From Vibrio hyugaensis (GTDB lineage: Bacteria; Pseudomonadota; Gammaproteobacteria; Enterobacterales; Vibrionaceae), in NCBI RefSeq assembly GCF_002906655.1, contig NZ_CP025795.1:558001-622000 (forward strand): a stretch of DNA of 64,000 nt, given 5' to 3'. This document shows, piece by piece, positions 18,564 to 26,799 of the stretch. Under the pieces are notes generated by a model. That model made no database searches, was not told where the DNA came from, and saw only the letters and a list, made by a program, of their open reading frames with translations. The translations under genes and the position numbers were made by a program. Position 1 is the stretch's first letter. Every line of letters begins with the position of its first letter.

Positions 18564-19709
18564 TTACTGTAGTGCTTTGAAGACTGAACTATTTAACTTC
18601 TTCAACAATAAGTTAAATACATACTTTATGAACTTAAATGATAGATCAGTAATTTTATGAACTACTTTCCCAGCAAATCGGAGCATATGCCCCAATAACC
18701 CTTCTGTTTGCTCCCTAAACCTATCAGAAATTCGGACGATTTTTTCAATGGATCTTGCTACCAGATCATAGAACGTGAAACTGCCTACAAATGCTCCCTG
18801 TATCGCAATTAAACCAACGTATCCAGCTTCCTTTAATAGAGTCCTCAATGCTGCTGCTATTTTGTCAGCCCAATGACCGTTGAACATGACTTGATGACTG
18901 TTCTGAAACTTTAATCTAACAGATCTATGGAGATGTATTTTCGAAGATCTTCCGATGTGTTGCCAAGAGTCTGAAGTAAGTGTTTTTTGATACCCGATAG
19001 AAGATGCTAACTTGTGAGCATCTCCCAAAATACCTACGGATGAGTCGAGTCTGAACTCTGGTTTATCAATAGGTGCATGTACAAATGGCCACAACGGTAC
19101 CATTGGTATGGGGTCGGCACCATTTGTGCAACGGAAAATTGCAAAGTTTGAGTTGGTTGATTTTTGAGCGTAAGGTTGCAAGCCTACACGAGGTGCTCCA
19201 AAGGTATAAAGTACCACATTGATTTTAAAGTTAACTCTAATCCAGTCTGCACACAATGAGGCTATAGCGCCCCCTAAACTATGACCAACACAATGTACTG
19301 TTTTTATGCTGTTAGCATTGCTTTGTATATAGGTAGAGAGGTGGCCTTTCAAACTATGAAATGTGTTAACAAACCCTGCATGAGCACTAGACCCGTTGCT
19401 ACTTCCTTTTATTCCAATATTCAGGTCGGTTAGTTTATCTGCCGTGTAGTCAAAGTTGGTACCTCGGAATGCAAGTACAAATTGCCCATTTTGATCTCCA
19501 GTCCCCTTTGCACAAAGTACGAAATTAGAGATTCTTTTTGAAACTAACCCTAGAGTTGAGCCAGTTTGTGCTTGGATGGTCGTTTTGCCTACATCAAAAG
19601 AGAACTTTTTAGCTAATCTGCGGTGTGGTTTGAATGTTTTAGTATCAAACTCGATATCGTAAGCTTGCTCTGCAAATGTAAGCGCTTCTTTAGGGGAGAG
19701 TGTTTTCAC
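18564..19709 (-). CDS. Class 3 lipase-family alpha/beta hydrolase
   Basis: 381 residues with a lipase class 3 core: oxyanion region 'FVLAFRGTNFDYTADKLTDL', nucleophile elbow 'CVGHSLGGAIASL' (near residue 141), a likely catalytic Asp in 'TNGADPIPMVP' and a candidate His in 'NSHQVMFNGHW'. After about residue 290 there is a hydrophobic/amphipathic C-terminal tail. No signal peptide is visible. Translation starts at GTG immediately after the stop of the upstream gene (19710-20201), with GAGGAG 12 bases before it, so the two are coupled. Lipases of this class without a signal, paired with a small exported protein, occur as type VI effector/immunity pairs; that role here is only inference. It could instead be a housekeeping lipase. 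Confidence 0.8.
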   Translation of the reverse strand: MKTLSPKEALTFAEQAYDIEFDTKTFKPHRRLAKKFSFDVGKTTIQAQTGSTLGLVSKRISNFVLCAKGTGDQNGQFVLAFRGTNFDYTADKLTDLNIGIKGSSNGSSAHAGFVNTFHSLKGHLSTYIQSNANSIKTVHCVGHSLGGAIASLCADWIRVNFKINVVLYTFGAPRVGLQPYAQKSTNSNFAIFRCTNGADPIPMVPLWPFVHAPIDKPEFRLDSSVGILGDAHKLASSIGYQKTLTSDSWQHIGRSSKIHLHRSVRLKFQNSHQVMFNGHWADKIAAALRTLLKEAGYVGLIAIQGAFVGSFTFYDLVARSIEKIVRISDRFREQTEGLLGHMLRFAGKVVHKITDLSFKFIKYVFNLLLKKLNSSVFKALQ

Positions 19710-20201
19710 TTAGTATAACTCCTCAAACGTGAGCTCACTTTGAGAACAAATACTATAAACCTCATTTGTAACAGGCTCATTTTTTGACTCTGGATATGAG
19801 AATACTTTAAGCGGCTCGACTAGATTACAATTTAGGTTTTGCAACGACTTAATGATCGGTTCTGAAACTTGATACGTGTGAAGTTTGGATTGCCATATGG
19901 TTACTTCATTACCATCAAATATCGTACTAACATCCAATTTTACTCTTATATCTTGCAGAGAATGCTGTTTGTGATCAGGTGGTAGAAGAACTGGGCTAAA
20001 CGAGAAATCTCCGTTTTCATCCGTAACGACAGTATCTGTTTTGACTCCGTTATGAACTATAGTCCTCTCTACTTTCAATCCTCCGATAGGTGTTCCGTTT
20101 TGATTTATAGAGCCTTGAATAATAGGACTTAAAGTAAACTCCATGGGTTTCGCTATTCCTTGAAATGTGAAAAAAACTAGCAACAGTAGGTGGTTACGCA
20201 T
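19710..20201 (-). CDS. Exported beta-sandwich protein coupled to the lipase (DUF6795-like)
   Basis: 163 residues with a signal peptide (MRNHLLLLVFFTFQGIAKP). The centre reads like a carboxypeptidase-regulatory/transthyretin-type beta domain: 'GSINQNGTPIGGLKVERT' then 'TVVTDENGDFSFSPV'. This pattern resembles DUF6795 proteins. Two cysteines near the C-terminus ('LNCNL', 'YSICSQS') could form a disulfide. It directly precedes the lipase with stop and start codons adjacent. An exported partner of a lipase could be an immunity protein, chaperone or targeting factor; the sequence does not decide. Confidence 0.65.
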   Translation of the reverse strand: MRNHLLLLVFFTFQGIAKPMEFTLSPIIQGSINQNGTPIGGLKVERTIVHNGVKTDTVVTDENGDFSFSPVLLPPDHKQHSLQDIRVKLDVSTIFDGNEVTIWQSKLHTYQVSEPIIKSLQNLNCNLVEPLKVFSYPESKNEPVTNEVYSICSQSELTFEELY

Positions 20202-20379
20202 ACGCCACGCTTTATTAGAAAATAATCACCATATTTGTTTTTGCTAGCGTATTTTTCAACAACGCTTGAGAGATTCTCGGCTCGAATCACTTGCTAATGT
20301 AATTAACATTTCTAACGTTGGACTAATTTAATATTGAAAGTACTATTAACGTTGTTTTCGAAGCGTTGAACTCCATAAA

Positions 20380-20772
20380 ATGAATAGTCGCAACCTATCC
20401 ATCCCTCTACCATCTTTGATTCACCGAATTGGTGGCGATCATGCTAAGCGAGCTAAAGCAATAGCGGCTGAGAAGAAGTGCGAAATGAAGCGCATTCGAC
20501 GCTCGCGTAATTGGCAAATCGCTGGAGAGGCTTTGGATTTAAAAGCGTTCCTCGATCATATCAAAGCAGAAGAATCTGAGCCGATGCGATTTGTGATCAA
20601 CAAAATGGAAGTTGGCCTGGCTAAGCACAGCGATAAGCTTGAACCTTTGGAAGCCAAGCTGATTCGATTAGTCTTGGAGAATCCAAACATTACTTTGGCG
20701 GAGCTAATGTCGGAAACCAACTGTACCATCGCCCAAGCTCGAACGGCGCGTTTCGATGCTGAGATGCTATAA
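20380..20772 (+). CDS. RRF_GI family protein (annotated 'ribosome recycling factor family')
   Basis: 130 residues with the family's diagnostic 'IHRIGG' at residues 14-19 and basic 'CEMKRIRRSRNWQIAGE' following, then an acidic helical middle and 'NPNITLAELMSETNCTIAQAR', which looks like a helix-turn-helix. The family is named after ribosome recycling factor but is not the essential Frr and its function is untested. It is a solitary gene upstream of the YHS gene; no terminator separates them. Confidence 0.75.
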   Translation: MNSRNLSIPLPSLIHRIGGDHAKRAKAIAAEKKCEMKRIRRSRNWQIAGEALDLKAFLDHIKAEESEPMRFVINKMEVGLAKHSDKLEPLEAKLIRLVLENPNITLAELMSETNCTIAQARTARFDAEML

Positions 20773-20856
20773 ACCTGAAAGTTTCTTCTCCTATTCCCTG
20801 TCTATATAGGTAAGCGATTGATTATCAAACATCGGATATTGTAGAGAAGGAAGGTT

Positions 20857-21306
20857 ATGAAGCTGATATTGAAACTGTTTAGCGTATTCTTCATTTGGGG
20901 GAGTTTGACGCTTCCTGCTTTCGCTCTTGATCTTGTTTATAGCGACTTTCTCGGTAAAGCGATTCGTGGTTATGACCCTGTCGCCTACTTCACTCAATCA
21001 AAACCAGTCAAAGGTGACAGCGATTTCACTTATCGTTGGAATGATGCCAAATGGTACTTTTCATCAGCTGAAAATCGAGAGGCATTCGTGAAAAATCCTG
21101 AGAAATTTGCTCCGCAATATGGTGGCTATTGTGCTTGGGCAGTGAGCAAAGGCTATACCGCCAAGATAGATCCAAATGCATGGAATATTCACGATGGAAA
21201 ACTCTACCTAAACTACAGCAAATCCGTGCAAGTCACTTGGCAGCAGGATATTCCGGGTAACATTGTCAACGGTGATAAAAATTGGCCGAAACTGCTTGCT
21301 GAATAG
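20857..21306 (+). CDS. Exported YHS-domain protein
   Basis: 149 residues with a signal peptide (residues 1-23, ending 'LPAFA'). The YHS domain is seen as 'AIRGYDPVAYFTQSKPVKGD', 'YRWNDAKWYFSSAENREAF', 'NPEKFAPQYGGYCAWAVSKG'. YHS domains occur in metal-handling proteins; a conserved Cys sits in 'GGYCAWA'. AGGAAGG precedes the ATG at ideal spacing. Function unknown, possibly periplasmic metal binding. Confidence 0.85.
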   Translation: MKLILKLFSVFFIWGSLTLPAFALDLVYSDFLGKAIRGYDPVAYFTQSKPVKGDSDFTYRWNDAKWYFSSAENREAFVKNPEKFAPQYGGYCAWAVSKGYTAKIDPNAWNIHDGKLYLNYSKSVQVTWQQDIPGNIVNGDKNWPKLLAE

Positions 21307-21325
21307 TGGCTACCCTAATAAACAA

Positions 21326-21352
21326 AAGGTCGCTGTTATAGCGACCTTATTC
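21326..21352. terminator. Terminator between the YHS gene and the DUF2058 gene
   Basis: AAGGTCGCT pairs with AGCGACCTT (9-bp perfect stem, 5-base loop), followed by ATTCATTTGTTTTT. The flanking genes converge. Confidence 0.8.
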
Positions 21353-21370
21353 ATTTGTTTTTAGAAAGCC

Positions 21371-21892
21371 TTACCACATCAAATCGTCTGGTACGACGAA
21401 ATCTGCGTACGGGTCATCTTCTGCAGGGATGTCTGCTTCTGGTTCTTTCTGTTCGATGATCACAGACTCGTCACGCTGAGCAATCTTGTTCGCAACAGGA
21501 CGAGGAATTACCACATAGCTTTCACCAACGATGGCGATTGCCAAGATGCCTTTGATCAACTGATCACGGACAAGTGAATCGACATAGAGAGATTTCACTA
21601 GCGTGCCGTGAGTGAAGTTGTATTTGATATCACCATCTTTCAAATCAAGCTTGTTCATTTCGATCAGCTGAATGATTTGCGCCTTGACTTCTTTGCTCAA
21701 ACGTTCGTTGTTTTGCTGCTCGCTAAGTTGCTTGTCACGCTCTAACTGCTGACGTTTGTTCTCTTCAACCGCCGCTTTTACTTCGCGTGCTTGAACGCGT
21801 GATTTTTTAGAGCCTTTCTTAGCTTTCTTCAGTTTTTTCTCGTTAACCAAGCCTGCTTTTAGCATCTGCTCTTGAAGGGTAAGTTTTGCCAT
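21371..21892 (-). CDS. DUF2058 family protein (YaiL-like)
   Basis: 173 residues, matching E. coli YaiL in length and layout: 'MAKLTLQEQMLKAGLVNEKK', a highly basic charged helix (residues ~18-70, 'KKAKKGSKKSRVQAR'), and a C-terminal globular part ('YVVIPRPVANKIAQRD') ending in an acidic tail ('PAEDDPYADFVVPDDLMW'). The family is called nucleoprotein/polynucleotide-associated but no activity is established. Single gene. Confidence 0.88.
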   Translation of the reverse strand: MAKLTLQEQMLKAGLVNEKKLKKAKKGSKKSRVQAREVKAAVEENKRQQLERDKQLSEQQNNERLSKEVKAQIIQLIEMNKLDLKDGDIKYNFTHGTLVKSLYVDSLVRDQLIKGILAIAIVGESYVVIPRPVANKIAQRDESVIIEQKEPEADIPAEDDPYADFVVPDDLMW

Positions 21893-22078
21893 GTTCTATC
21901 CGGTTAGTGCGCAATTTTGTGCATTTTAACCAGTCATTAGCCGCAAAGAAAGAGCGTTTGATGCTTGATTCGAATCTTTGTTAAGCAAAAAAGATGGAAA
22001 TTAATTCAAATAATTCGCGTCTTTTTGAAAGTTCTAACGTCTAAAGTAAATTAGGCCAAACTTTTTTGAAGTGAAACT

Positions 22079-23539
22079 ATGAACACCTCTGAAACCCGAT
22101 ACGTTTCCCAACAAGTGATTGAAGATGCCTGCGAATGGGCAATCATGCATGGAGTGGCTTTTCGTCAAGCCGATAACACGGCTAGGCATTGTCCATTTAG
22201 TATTGTGCCCATGACGATTGAGCGTGATGTTTATGAGCACCTTAAAACGGTTACTCCGTTGATTGCCAAATTGATTAGCCATGTTTCGGAAGATCATGAC
22301 TTCCTACAGACTTCGCTTTCTGAACTTGCGGAAGCAGATGCATTTTTTGGCCGTTTGATGGAATTACATCGTGAAGTTCATGGTGACATTATCAATCGTA
22401 TCCCCCCTGCGCGTCAGCCATTGCTGCTAATGCGAACAGATTTTATGGATGATCGTAAACACGGCGCAAGAGTGATTGAGTTTAATGGCATTGCGGCAGG
22501 GATGGCGCCTTTTGGTCAACGTGCGACGGAACTGCATCAATTCATAAAAACACAATGGGGCAGCGTATACCAAGATTGGTTAGAAGATGAACATGCGATA
22601 CCAGCAGACAATGTAGGTATGGAGCAACTTGCACTAGGAATAGCGACTGCGGCGAAAAAAGTAAAAGCTCACTTCAACGAAGAGGGAACACCGACTTTCC
22701 TTATGGTGGTGCAAAAAAACGAAGGCAATGTTTACGACCAACACTTGCTAGAAATTGAACTGCAAAAGTTGGACGTTAGGACGGTAAGGCGTACTTTTGA
22801 ACAGCTAAGCTCTAAATTGTCTTCGGGAGAGCGTCAGCGCCTTGTATTGGAAGATATCGGTGGCGTAGATGTGGTGTATTTGCGTGCAGGTTACCAGTAC
22901 ATGGATTACTTTTCACCAGAGCTGAACGAGCCAATTTGCTGCCAGGCATTAAGTCAAACACGTTTGTTTATGGAAAAGCATCACGTAGCGATGAATGCGA
23001 CCATCAGCCAACAGCTCGCGACCAGTAAGTCAATGCAGATGCTGTTAACCATGATGCCAGCGAGCGAGTATCTGCGTTGGGGGCTCAACCCTAAAGAAGC
23101 TGAGTTAGTAAAAAGTGTATTGGCGGATATGAAGCCAATCAACACGGATTCCATTAAATGGTTTGCCGCTTCTGGCAACAAAGACGAATGGGTTCTAAAA
23201 AACCAAGGTGAGGGTGGCGGCCACTGTATCTTTGGTGAAGACATATCAAAACAATTGAGCCGATTACCGAAAGAGCAATATAACGCTTGGGCTTTGATGC
23301 AACGTTTGCATCCGCATGAAAGAGATAAGCCGACTATTGCGGTGCGCGATGGTCAGCAAACACTTGTGAATGATTTGGTGAGTGAAATCGGATTGTTCAC
23401 CGTCCACTACAAAGGTGAGCCTGTCACTGAACTGGATGGTTATGCAGGGTATTTGATTCGCAGCAAGCCCGCCAGTGAAAACGAAGGCGGCATCCACAGT
23501 GGCAAAGGTATCTTGGATTCCCTAGTGCTGGTGGATTGA
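22079..23539 (+). CDS. Eukaryotic-type glutathione synthetase homologue (ATP-grasp)
   Basis: 486 residues, close to human GSS (474). The ATP-grasp features of the eukaryotic GSS fold are visible: a phosphate-binding glycine triad in 'WVLKNQGEGGGHCIFGEDI' (residues ~371-388; GSS has EGGGNN), 'SEIGLFTVHYKGEPV' (GSS 'SELGIFG'), and the C-terminal A-loop 'YLIRSKPASENEGGIHSGKG' (GSS 'HLLRTK...DGGVAAG'). 'VIEFNGIAAGM' corresponds to the 'EINTISAS' substrate region. Bacteria normally use the unrelated-looking GshB; this may make glutathione or ligate a similar gamma-glutamyl peptide. It is a single gene with its own terminator. Confidence 0.8.
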   Translation: MNTSETRYVSQQVIEDACEWAIMHGVAFRQADNTARHCPFSIVPMTIERDVYEHLKTVTPLIAKLISHVSEDHDFLQTSLSELAEADAFFGRLMELHREVHGDIINRIPPARQPLLLMRTDFMDDRKHGARVIEFNGIAAGMAPFGQRATELHQFIKTQWGSVYQDWLEDEHAIPADNVGMEQLALGIATAAKKVKAHFNEEGTPTFLMVVQKNEGNVYDQHLLEIELQKLDVRTVRRTFEQLSSKLSSGERQRLVLEDIGGVDVVYLRAGYQYMDYFSPELNEPICCQALSQTRLFMEKHHVAMNATISQQLATSKSMQMLLTMMPASEYLRWGLNPKEAELVKSVLADMKPINTDSIKWFAASGNKDEWVLKNQGEGGGHCIFGEDISKQLSRLPKEQYNAWALMQRLHPHERDKPTIAVRDGQQTLVNDLVSEIGLFTVHYKGEPVTELDGYAGYLIRSKPASENEGGIHSGKGILDSLVLVD

Positions 23540-23549
23540 AAAAGATAAG

Positions 23550-23587
23550 ACTCTCCGTGAGTGGTGCGCGGAGAGTGTTTTTTCTTT
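23550..23587 (+). terminator. Terminator of the glutathione synthetase-like gene
   Basis: ACTCTCCG pairs with CGGAGAGT around a loop GTGAGTGGTGCG-like, followed by GTTTTTTCTTT. Confidence 0.85.
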
Positions 23588-24017
23588 GATGGGTACAACG
23601 CAACGTATGCTCGTCCAAAGAAACATATCACCAAATATTCCTGCCTATAACGTCGCTACATAGCAAAGCTGATGTGAACAATTATGTCGTTTTTAAACAG
23701 TTAAATTTCGCGCTTAAATATACTCTTAGACAATAATTTGGGGTGATGAATTGCTTTGATCTGACATCTTTGATGAAAATAGGATACTAATTAAATAAAA
23801 CGTTATGTTGTATTTTTATATTGATTAGCCATTTTTAATGTGTTTTTTGTCAGTTTTATCCGTGCATATTGTGATCTTATCAATACTTTATTTTATTGAT
23901 GCAATTATATTTTATTTAATTTGGTTTAAATTTGTCGACGTCAGTCACAAAAGAAAAGGTAAGGAAATAAACTCAATTAATGATCCTTTAACATAGCGCG
24001 ATAATCCTCGTAAGTGA
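23588..24017. other. AT-rich leader region of the flotillin-TelA operon
   Basis: About 430 bases with no convincing ORF, dominated by A/T runs (most AT-rich from 23760 to 23935). It must contain the promoter of the five-gene operon starting at 24018. I see no clear sigma-E, sigma-32 or sigma-54 signature and cannot place a promoter with confidence. Confidence 0.5.
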
Positions 24018-24632
24018 ATGTTGTTGCTAGTAATGACCGATATATTGTTGTCTTTTCCGACCAATGTGTTCTTTGTACCTTTTGTTTTTCTTATCTTGAT
24101 AATGTGCATAGACTTCATATTCAATGTCGTGGATGTCGCCGTCGCTGATATAGACTTATTCGAATCTGGCAATCTATTTAGTGGAGGGTTATTGTTACCT
24201 CCTATATTATCTAAAGTCCCACTAGCGGTGGGCCTGTGCGTGAGCTTCTTCTTCGCCACTATTCTGTCTTTCTATTTGTCTTCTTCTATAGATCAATACA
24301 TTAGTTCTACTGCAGCGATGATTGTGAAAGTCGTTTCTATCCCAGTTAACTTCTATTTGTCTTTGTATATTAGTGCCAAGCTATTAAGCCCATTAGCGCC
24401 ACTCTTCGATAAGAGCAAGGCGTTTGCAAAGGTCGATTTTGTAGGGATGAAAGCAAAAGTGCACAGTGGTGAAGTGAATGCTAAACGCGGTGAAATTATT
24501 GTCCATCATAATGGCAGTGAATTCTTACTGGATGCACGAATATTAGAGTCGGATGCACCCATTGAATATGGAAACGACGTCGTGATCGTTTCTCTAAATA
24601 AACAAAAAAAATATTACATTATTAATCAGTAG
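24018..24632 (+). CDS. YqiJ/NfeD-like inner-membrane protein, flotillin partner
   Basis: 204 residues. Three hydrophobic segments (about 10-38, 65-88, 98-118) precede a C-terminal soluble OB-fold-like domain: 'FVGMKAKVHSGEVNAKRGEI', 'IEYGNDVVIVSLNKQKKYYI'. This is the layout of E. coli YqiJ (a NfeD relative), whose gene precedes the flotillin yqiK, as here. NfeD-like proteins anchor flotillins at the membrane. The start could be the ATG at 24018 or 24033; neither has a good ribosome binding site. It is the first gene of the operon and lies 21 bases before the flotillin gene. Confidence 0.78.
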   Translation: MLLLVMTDILLSFPTNVFFVPFVFLILIMCIDFIFNVVDVAVADIDLFESGNLFSGGLLLPPILSKVPLAVGLCVSFFFATILSFYLSSSIDQYISSTAAMIVKVVSIPVNFYLSLYISAKLLSPLAPLFDKSKAFAKVDFVGMKAKVHSGEVNAKRGEIIVHHNGSEFLLDARILESDAPIEYGNDVVIVSLNKQKKYYIINQ

Positions 24633-24653
24633 CTAGAAAATTAAGGAGCAGCT

Positions 24654-26741
24654 ATGCAGATTTCTCCAAGTCTGATATTCCTTGGAATTGGTATCGGGAT
24701 TTTTTTGATTATTCTTGTGTTTCTTACCACCCGATATAAAAAAGTTCGAGGCGAGGGCGATGCACTCATTGTAAACGGACTGCATGCCACACGCGCTTCT
24801 TTAACGGGTACTTTTGTATGGCCGGTTATCAACAAATTTGAGTTCATGGATATTACTCGTAAAAAAATCTCGGTTGTTCGAAGCGGTCGCAAAGATCAAG
24901 AAGGCGAAGAATATGAGGGCCTGCACTGCCGAGATAATATTCGTGCGGACCTTAAAGTCGATTTCTATATCGGTGTGAATCATGAAGAAGAAGACATTGT
25001 CCGTGTTGCCAAGCTCTTTACTGCCCATGATGCTTCTAACCTAGATCGCCTGAAAGAGCATTTCCAACCTAAGTTTTCTGAAGCACTTAAAACGGCGGTA
25101 AAACAGTTTGAATTCGAAGAACTGTTAACCAATCGTCGAGCGTTCCGTGATGCCGTTGTTGAAGTAATCGGTAGTGAAATGGACGGCTTCAAAATCTATG
25201 ACGTTGTGATCGATAAAGTCGACCAAACGGCTCTAGATGCGCACAGTCCAGGCAACATTCTCGATGTCGAAGGCATTCGTAAAATCTCTGCTATTACCGC
25301 GCAAAAGAACACGGAAACGAATGCGATTCGTCAGGATGAGCAAACGACAATTAAGAAGAAAAACGTTGAGGCTGAAGCGAACCGTCTCCAGCTTGATAAA
25401 CAAGAGAAAGAGAGCATTGCTCGCACTCAGCGTGAAATCGATATTATCAAAGCGCAAGAAGAAGCGTTGGCCGCTGAAAAGCGTGAAGAATATGAGCGAA
25501 TTACTAAGCTAGCGGAACTTGAAACCGAGGAAGAAGTCGCTAAGAAACGCGAGAGTGTCGAGATGGAAGTCGAGATGACACGCATTGCAAACCAGCGTCA
25601 AGTCGCGATTCAACAAGAAGAGCTAAATCGTTCTGTAGAGACTGAGCGAGTTCGCACTTCGTCGGAAGTCGCCGAAAAAGAAATGCAGAAAGAGACGACG
25701 GTCGAAGAAGCGATGAAGTCTGTTGCAGAGACGCGTTCTCAACGTGTTGAAATCGAGCGTAAGATTGCACGTGAAGAGGAAGAAACAGAGAATTTACGTG
25801 TTAATGAACGTGTAAACCGTGAAAAACGCATCAAACTGACGGAGGCTGAAGCCGTCGCTGAAGCCGCTCAAATTGAACTGCTTGTTGCGGCACGAGCTGA
25901 AAAAGATGCAGCTCGCGAGCGTTCTGAACGTATCTTGATTGAAAACGAAGCTGAGCTGAAAGTGAAAACACGCGATGCGGAAAATGAGCTTGCGGTGAAG
26001 ACTCGCCAAGCGGAAGCGGAACAGGTTGTGACGACCAAGCGTGCAGAAGCTGAGTTCGTATCAAAAGATCGCGAAGCGGCAGCGAAAGAGCGAATGGCAC
26101 AAGCTGAGAAAGAAATGATCAGTGCAACAGGCCTAGCTGAAGTGGAAGTGGAACGTGAGCGTGCCCTTGCGATTAAAGAGACAGGGGAAGCAGAAGCTTA
26201 CACCTTGCAAAGTGCGGGTGAAGCGGAAGCGCAAGCACTGCGTGCGAAAGGTTTGGCAGAAGCAGAAGCGCAAACTGCTCGCTTTGAGGCTGCTCAACAA
26301 TACGATGATCACACTCGTGAGCACGACAAGTGGGTTATGCAGCTACAGCAAGAGAAAGACCTTGAAATGGCGCGTATTGACGCTCAGAAAACCGTGGTTG
26401 GGGCGAACGCTCAAGCCTTGGGTGAAGCCTTGTCTAAAGCTGATATCCGTTTGTTTGGTGGTGAAGGGATGGAGCAAATCCGTCGCACTATCATGGATGC
26501 CGCTGTCGTTGATGCGAAGTTTAATGAGTCAGAAGTCCTTAACCCATTGGTTTCAGACTATGTGAATGGAAACCGTAGTCTGCCACAAGACATCAAAGAC
26601 GTGTTAGAGAGTACAGAACTGAAAAGCAGTGATTTGAGCAACGTTGCTTTAGCGGGGTTGCTGAATTCACAAGGTGGCGCCGCGGAGCTGATGAAGAAAA
26701 TTCAAAGCTCATTAGACACAACAACCAGCGATAAATCTTAA
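24654..26741 (+). CDS. YqiK-like flotillin (SPFH domain)
   Basis: 695 residues: an N-terminal membrane segment (5-25, 'LIFLGIGIGIFLIILVFLTT'), the SPFH/band-7 domain (about 30-210, 'TRYKKVRGEGDALIVNG', 'GLHCRDNIRADLKVDFYIGV'), then a very long charged coiled coil (about 210-580, rich in E/K/R/A, with 'GEAEAYTLQSAGEAEAQALR' as in other flotillins) and a globular C-terminus. Flotillins oligomerise on the inner face of the membrane and organise microdomains and protein complexes. AGGAGC precedes the ATG. A strong hairpin (26760-26787) separates it from the next gene. Confidence 0.9.
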   Translation: MQISPSLIFLGIGIGIFLIILVFLTTRYKKVRGEGDALIVNGLHATRASLTGTFVWPVINKFEFMDITRKKISVVRSGRKDQEGEEYEGLHCRDNIRADLKVDFYIGVNHEEEDIVRVAKLFTAHDASNLDRLKEHFQPKFSEALKTAVKQFEFEELLTNRRAFRDAVVEVIGSEMDGFKIYDVVIDKVDQTALDAHSPGNILDVEGIRKISAITAQKNTETNAIRQDEQTTIKKKNVEAEANRLQLDKQEKESIARTQREIDIIKAQEEALAAEKREEYERITKLAELETEEEVAKKRESVEMEVEMTRIANQRQVAIQQEELNRSVETERVRTSSEVAEKEMQKETTVEEAMKSVAETRSQRVEIERKIAREEEETENLRVNERVNREKRIKLTEAEAVAEAAQIELLVAARAEKDAARERSERILIENEAELKVKTRDAENELAVKTRQAEAEQVVTTKRAEAEFVSKDREAAAKERMAQAEKEMISATGLAEVEVERERALAIKETGEAEAYTLQSAGEAEAQALRAKGLAEAEAQTARFEAAQQYDDHTREHDKWVMQLQQEKDLEMARIDAQKTVVGANAQALGEALSKADIRLFGGEGMEQIRRTIMDAAVVDAKFNESEVLNPLVSDYVNGNRSLPQDIKDVLESTELKSSDLSNVALAGLLNSQGGAAELMKKIQSSLDTTTSDKS

Positions 26742-26759
26742 CCCTTCATTCTCTCTAAG

Positions 26760-26787
26760 AAATCCCGCTTCCTCGCAAGCGGGATTT
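26760..26787 (+). terminator. Intra-operon hairpin after the flotillin gene (attenuator or partial terminator)
   Basis: AAATCCCGCTT pairs with AAGCGGGATTT (11-bp perfect stem, 6-base loop). There is no T-run after it (ATAGGT follows), so it is more likely an mRNA-stabilising or attenuating structure than a full terminator. It ends 12 bases before the ATG of the downstream ATPase gene. Confidence 0.65.
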
Positions 26788-26799
26788 ATAGGTATTAGC

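Noticed and set aside
25540..26565. Several long frames on both strands in the flotillin coiled coil
   Set aside because: The biased E/A/K codon use of the coiled coil leaves other frames open; none resembles a protein family.
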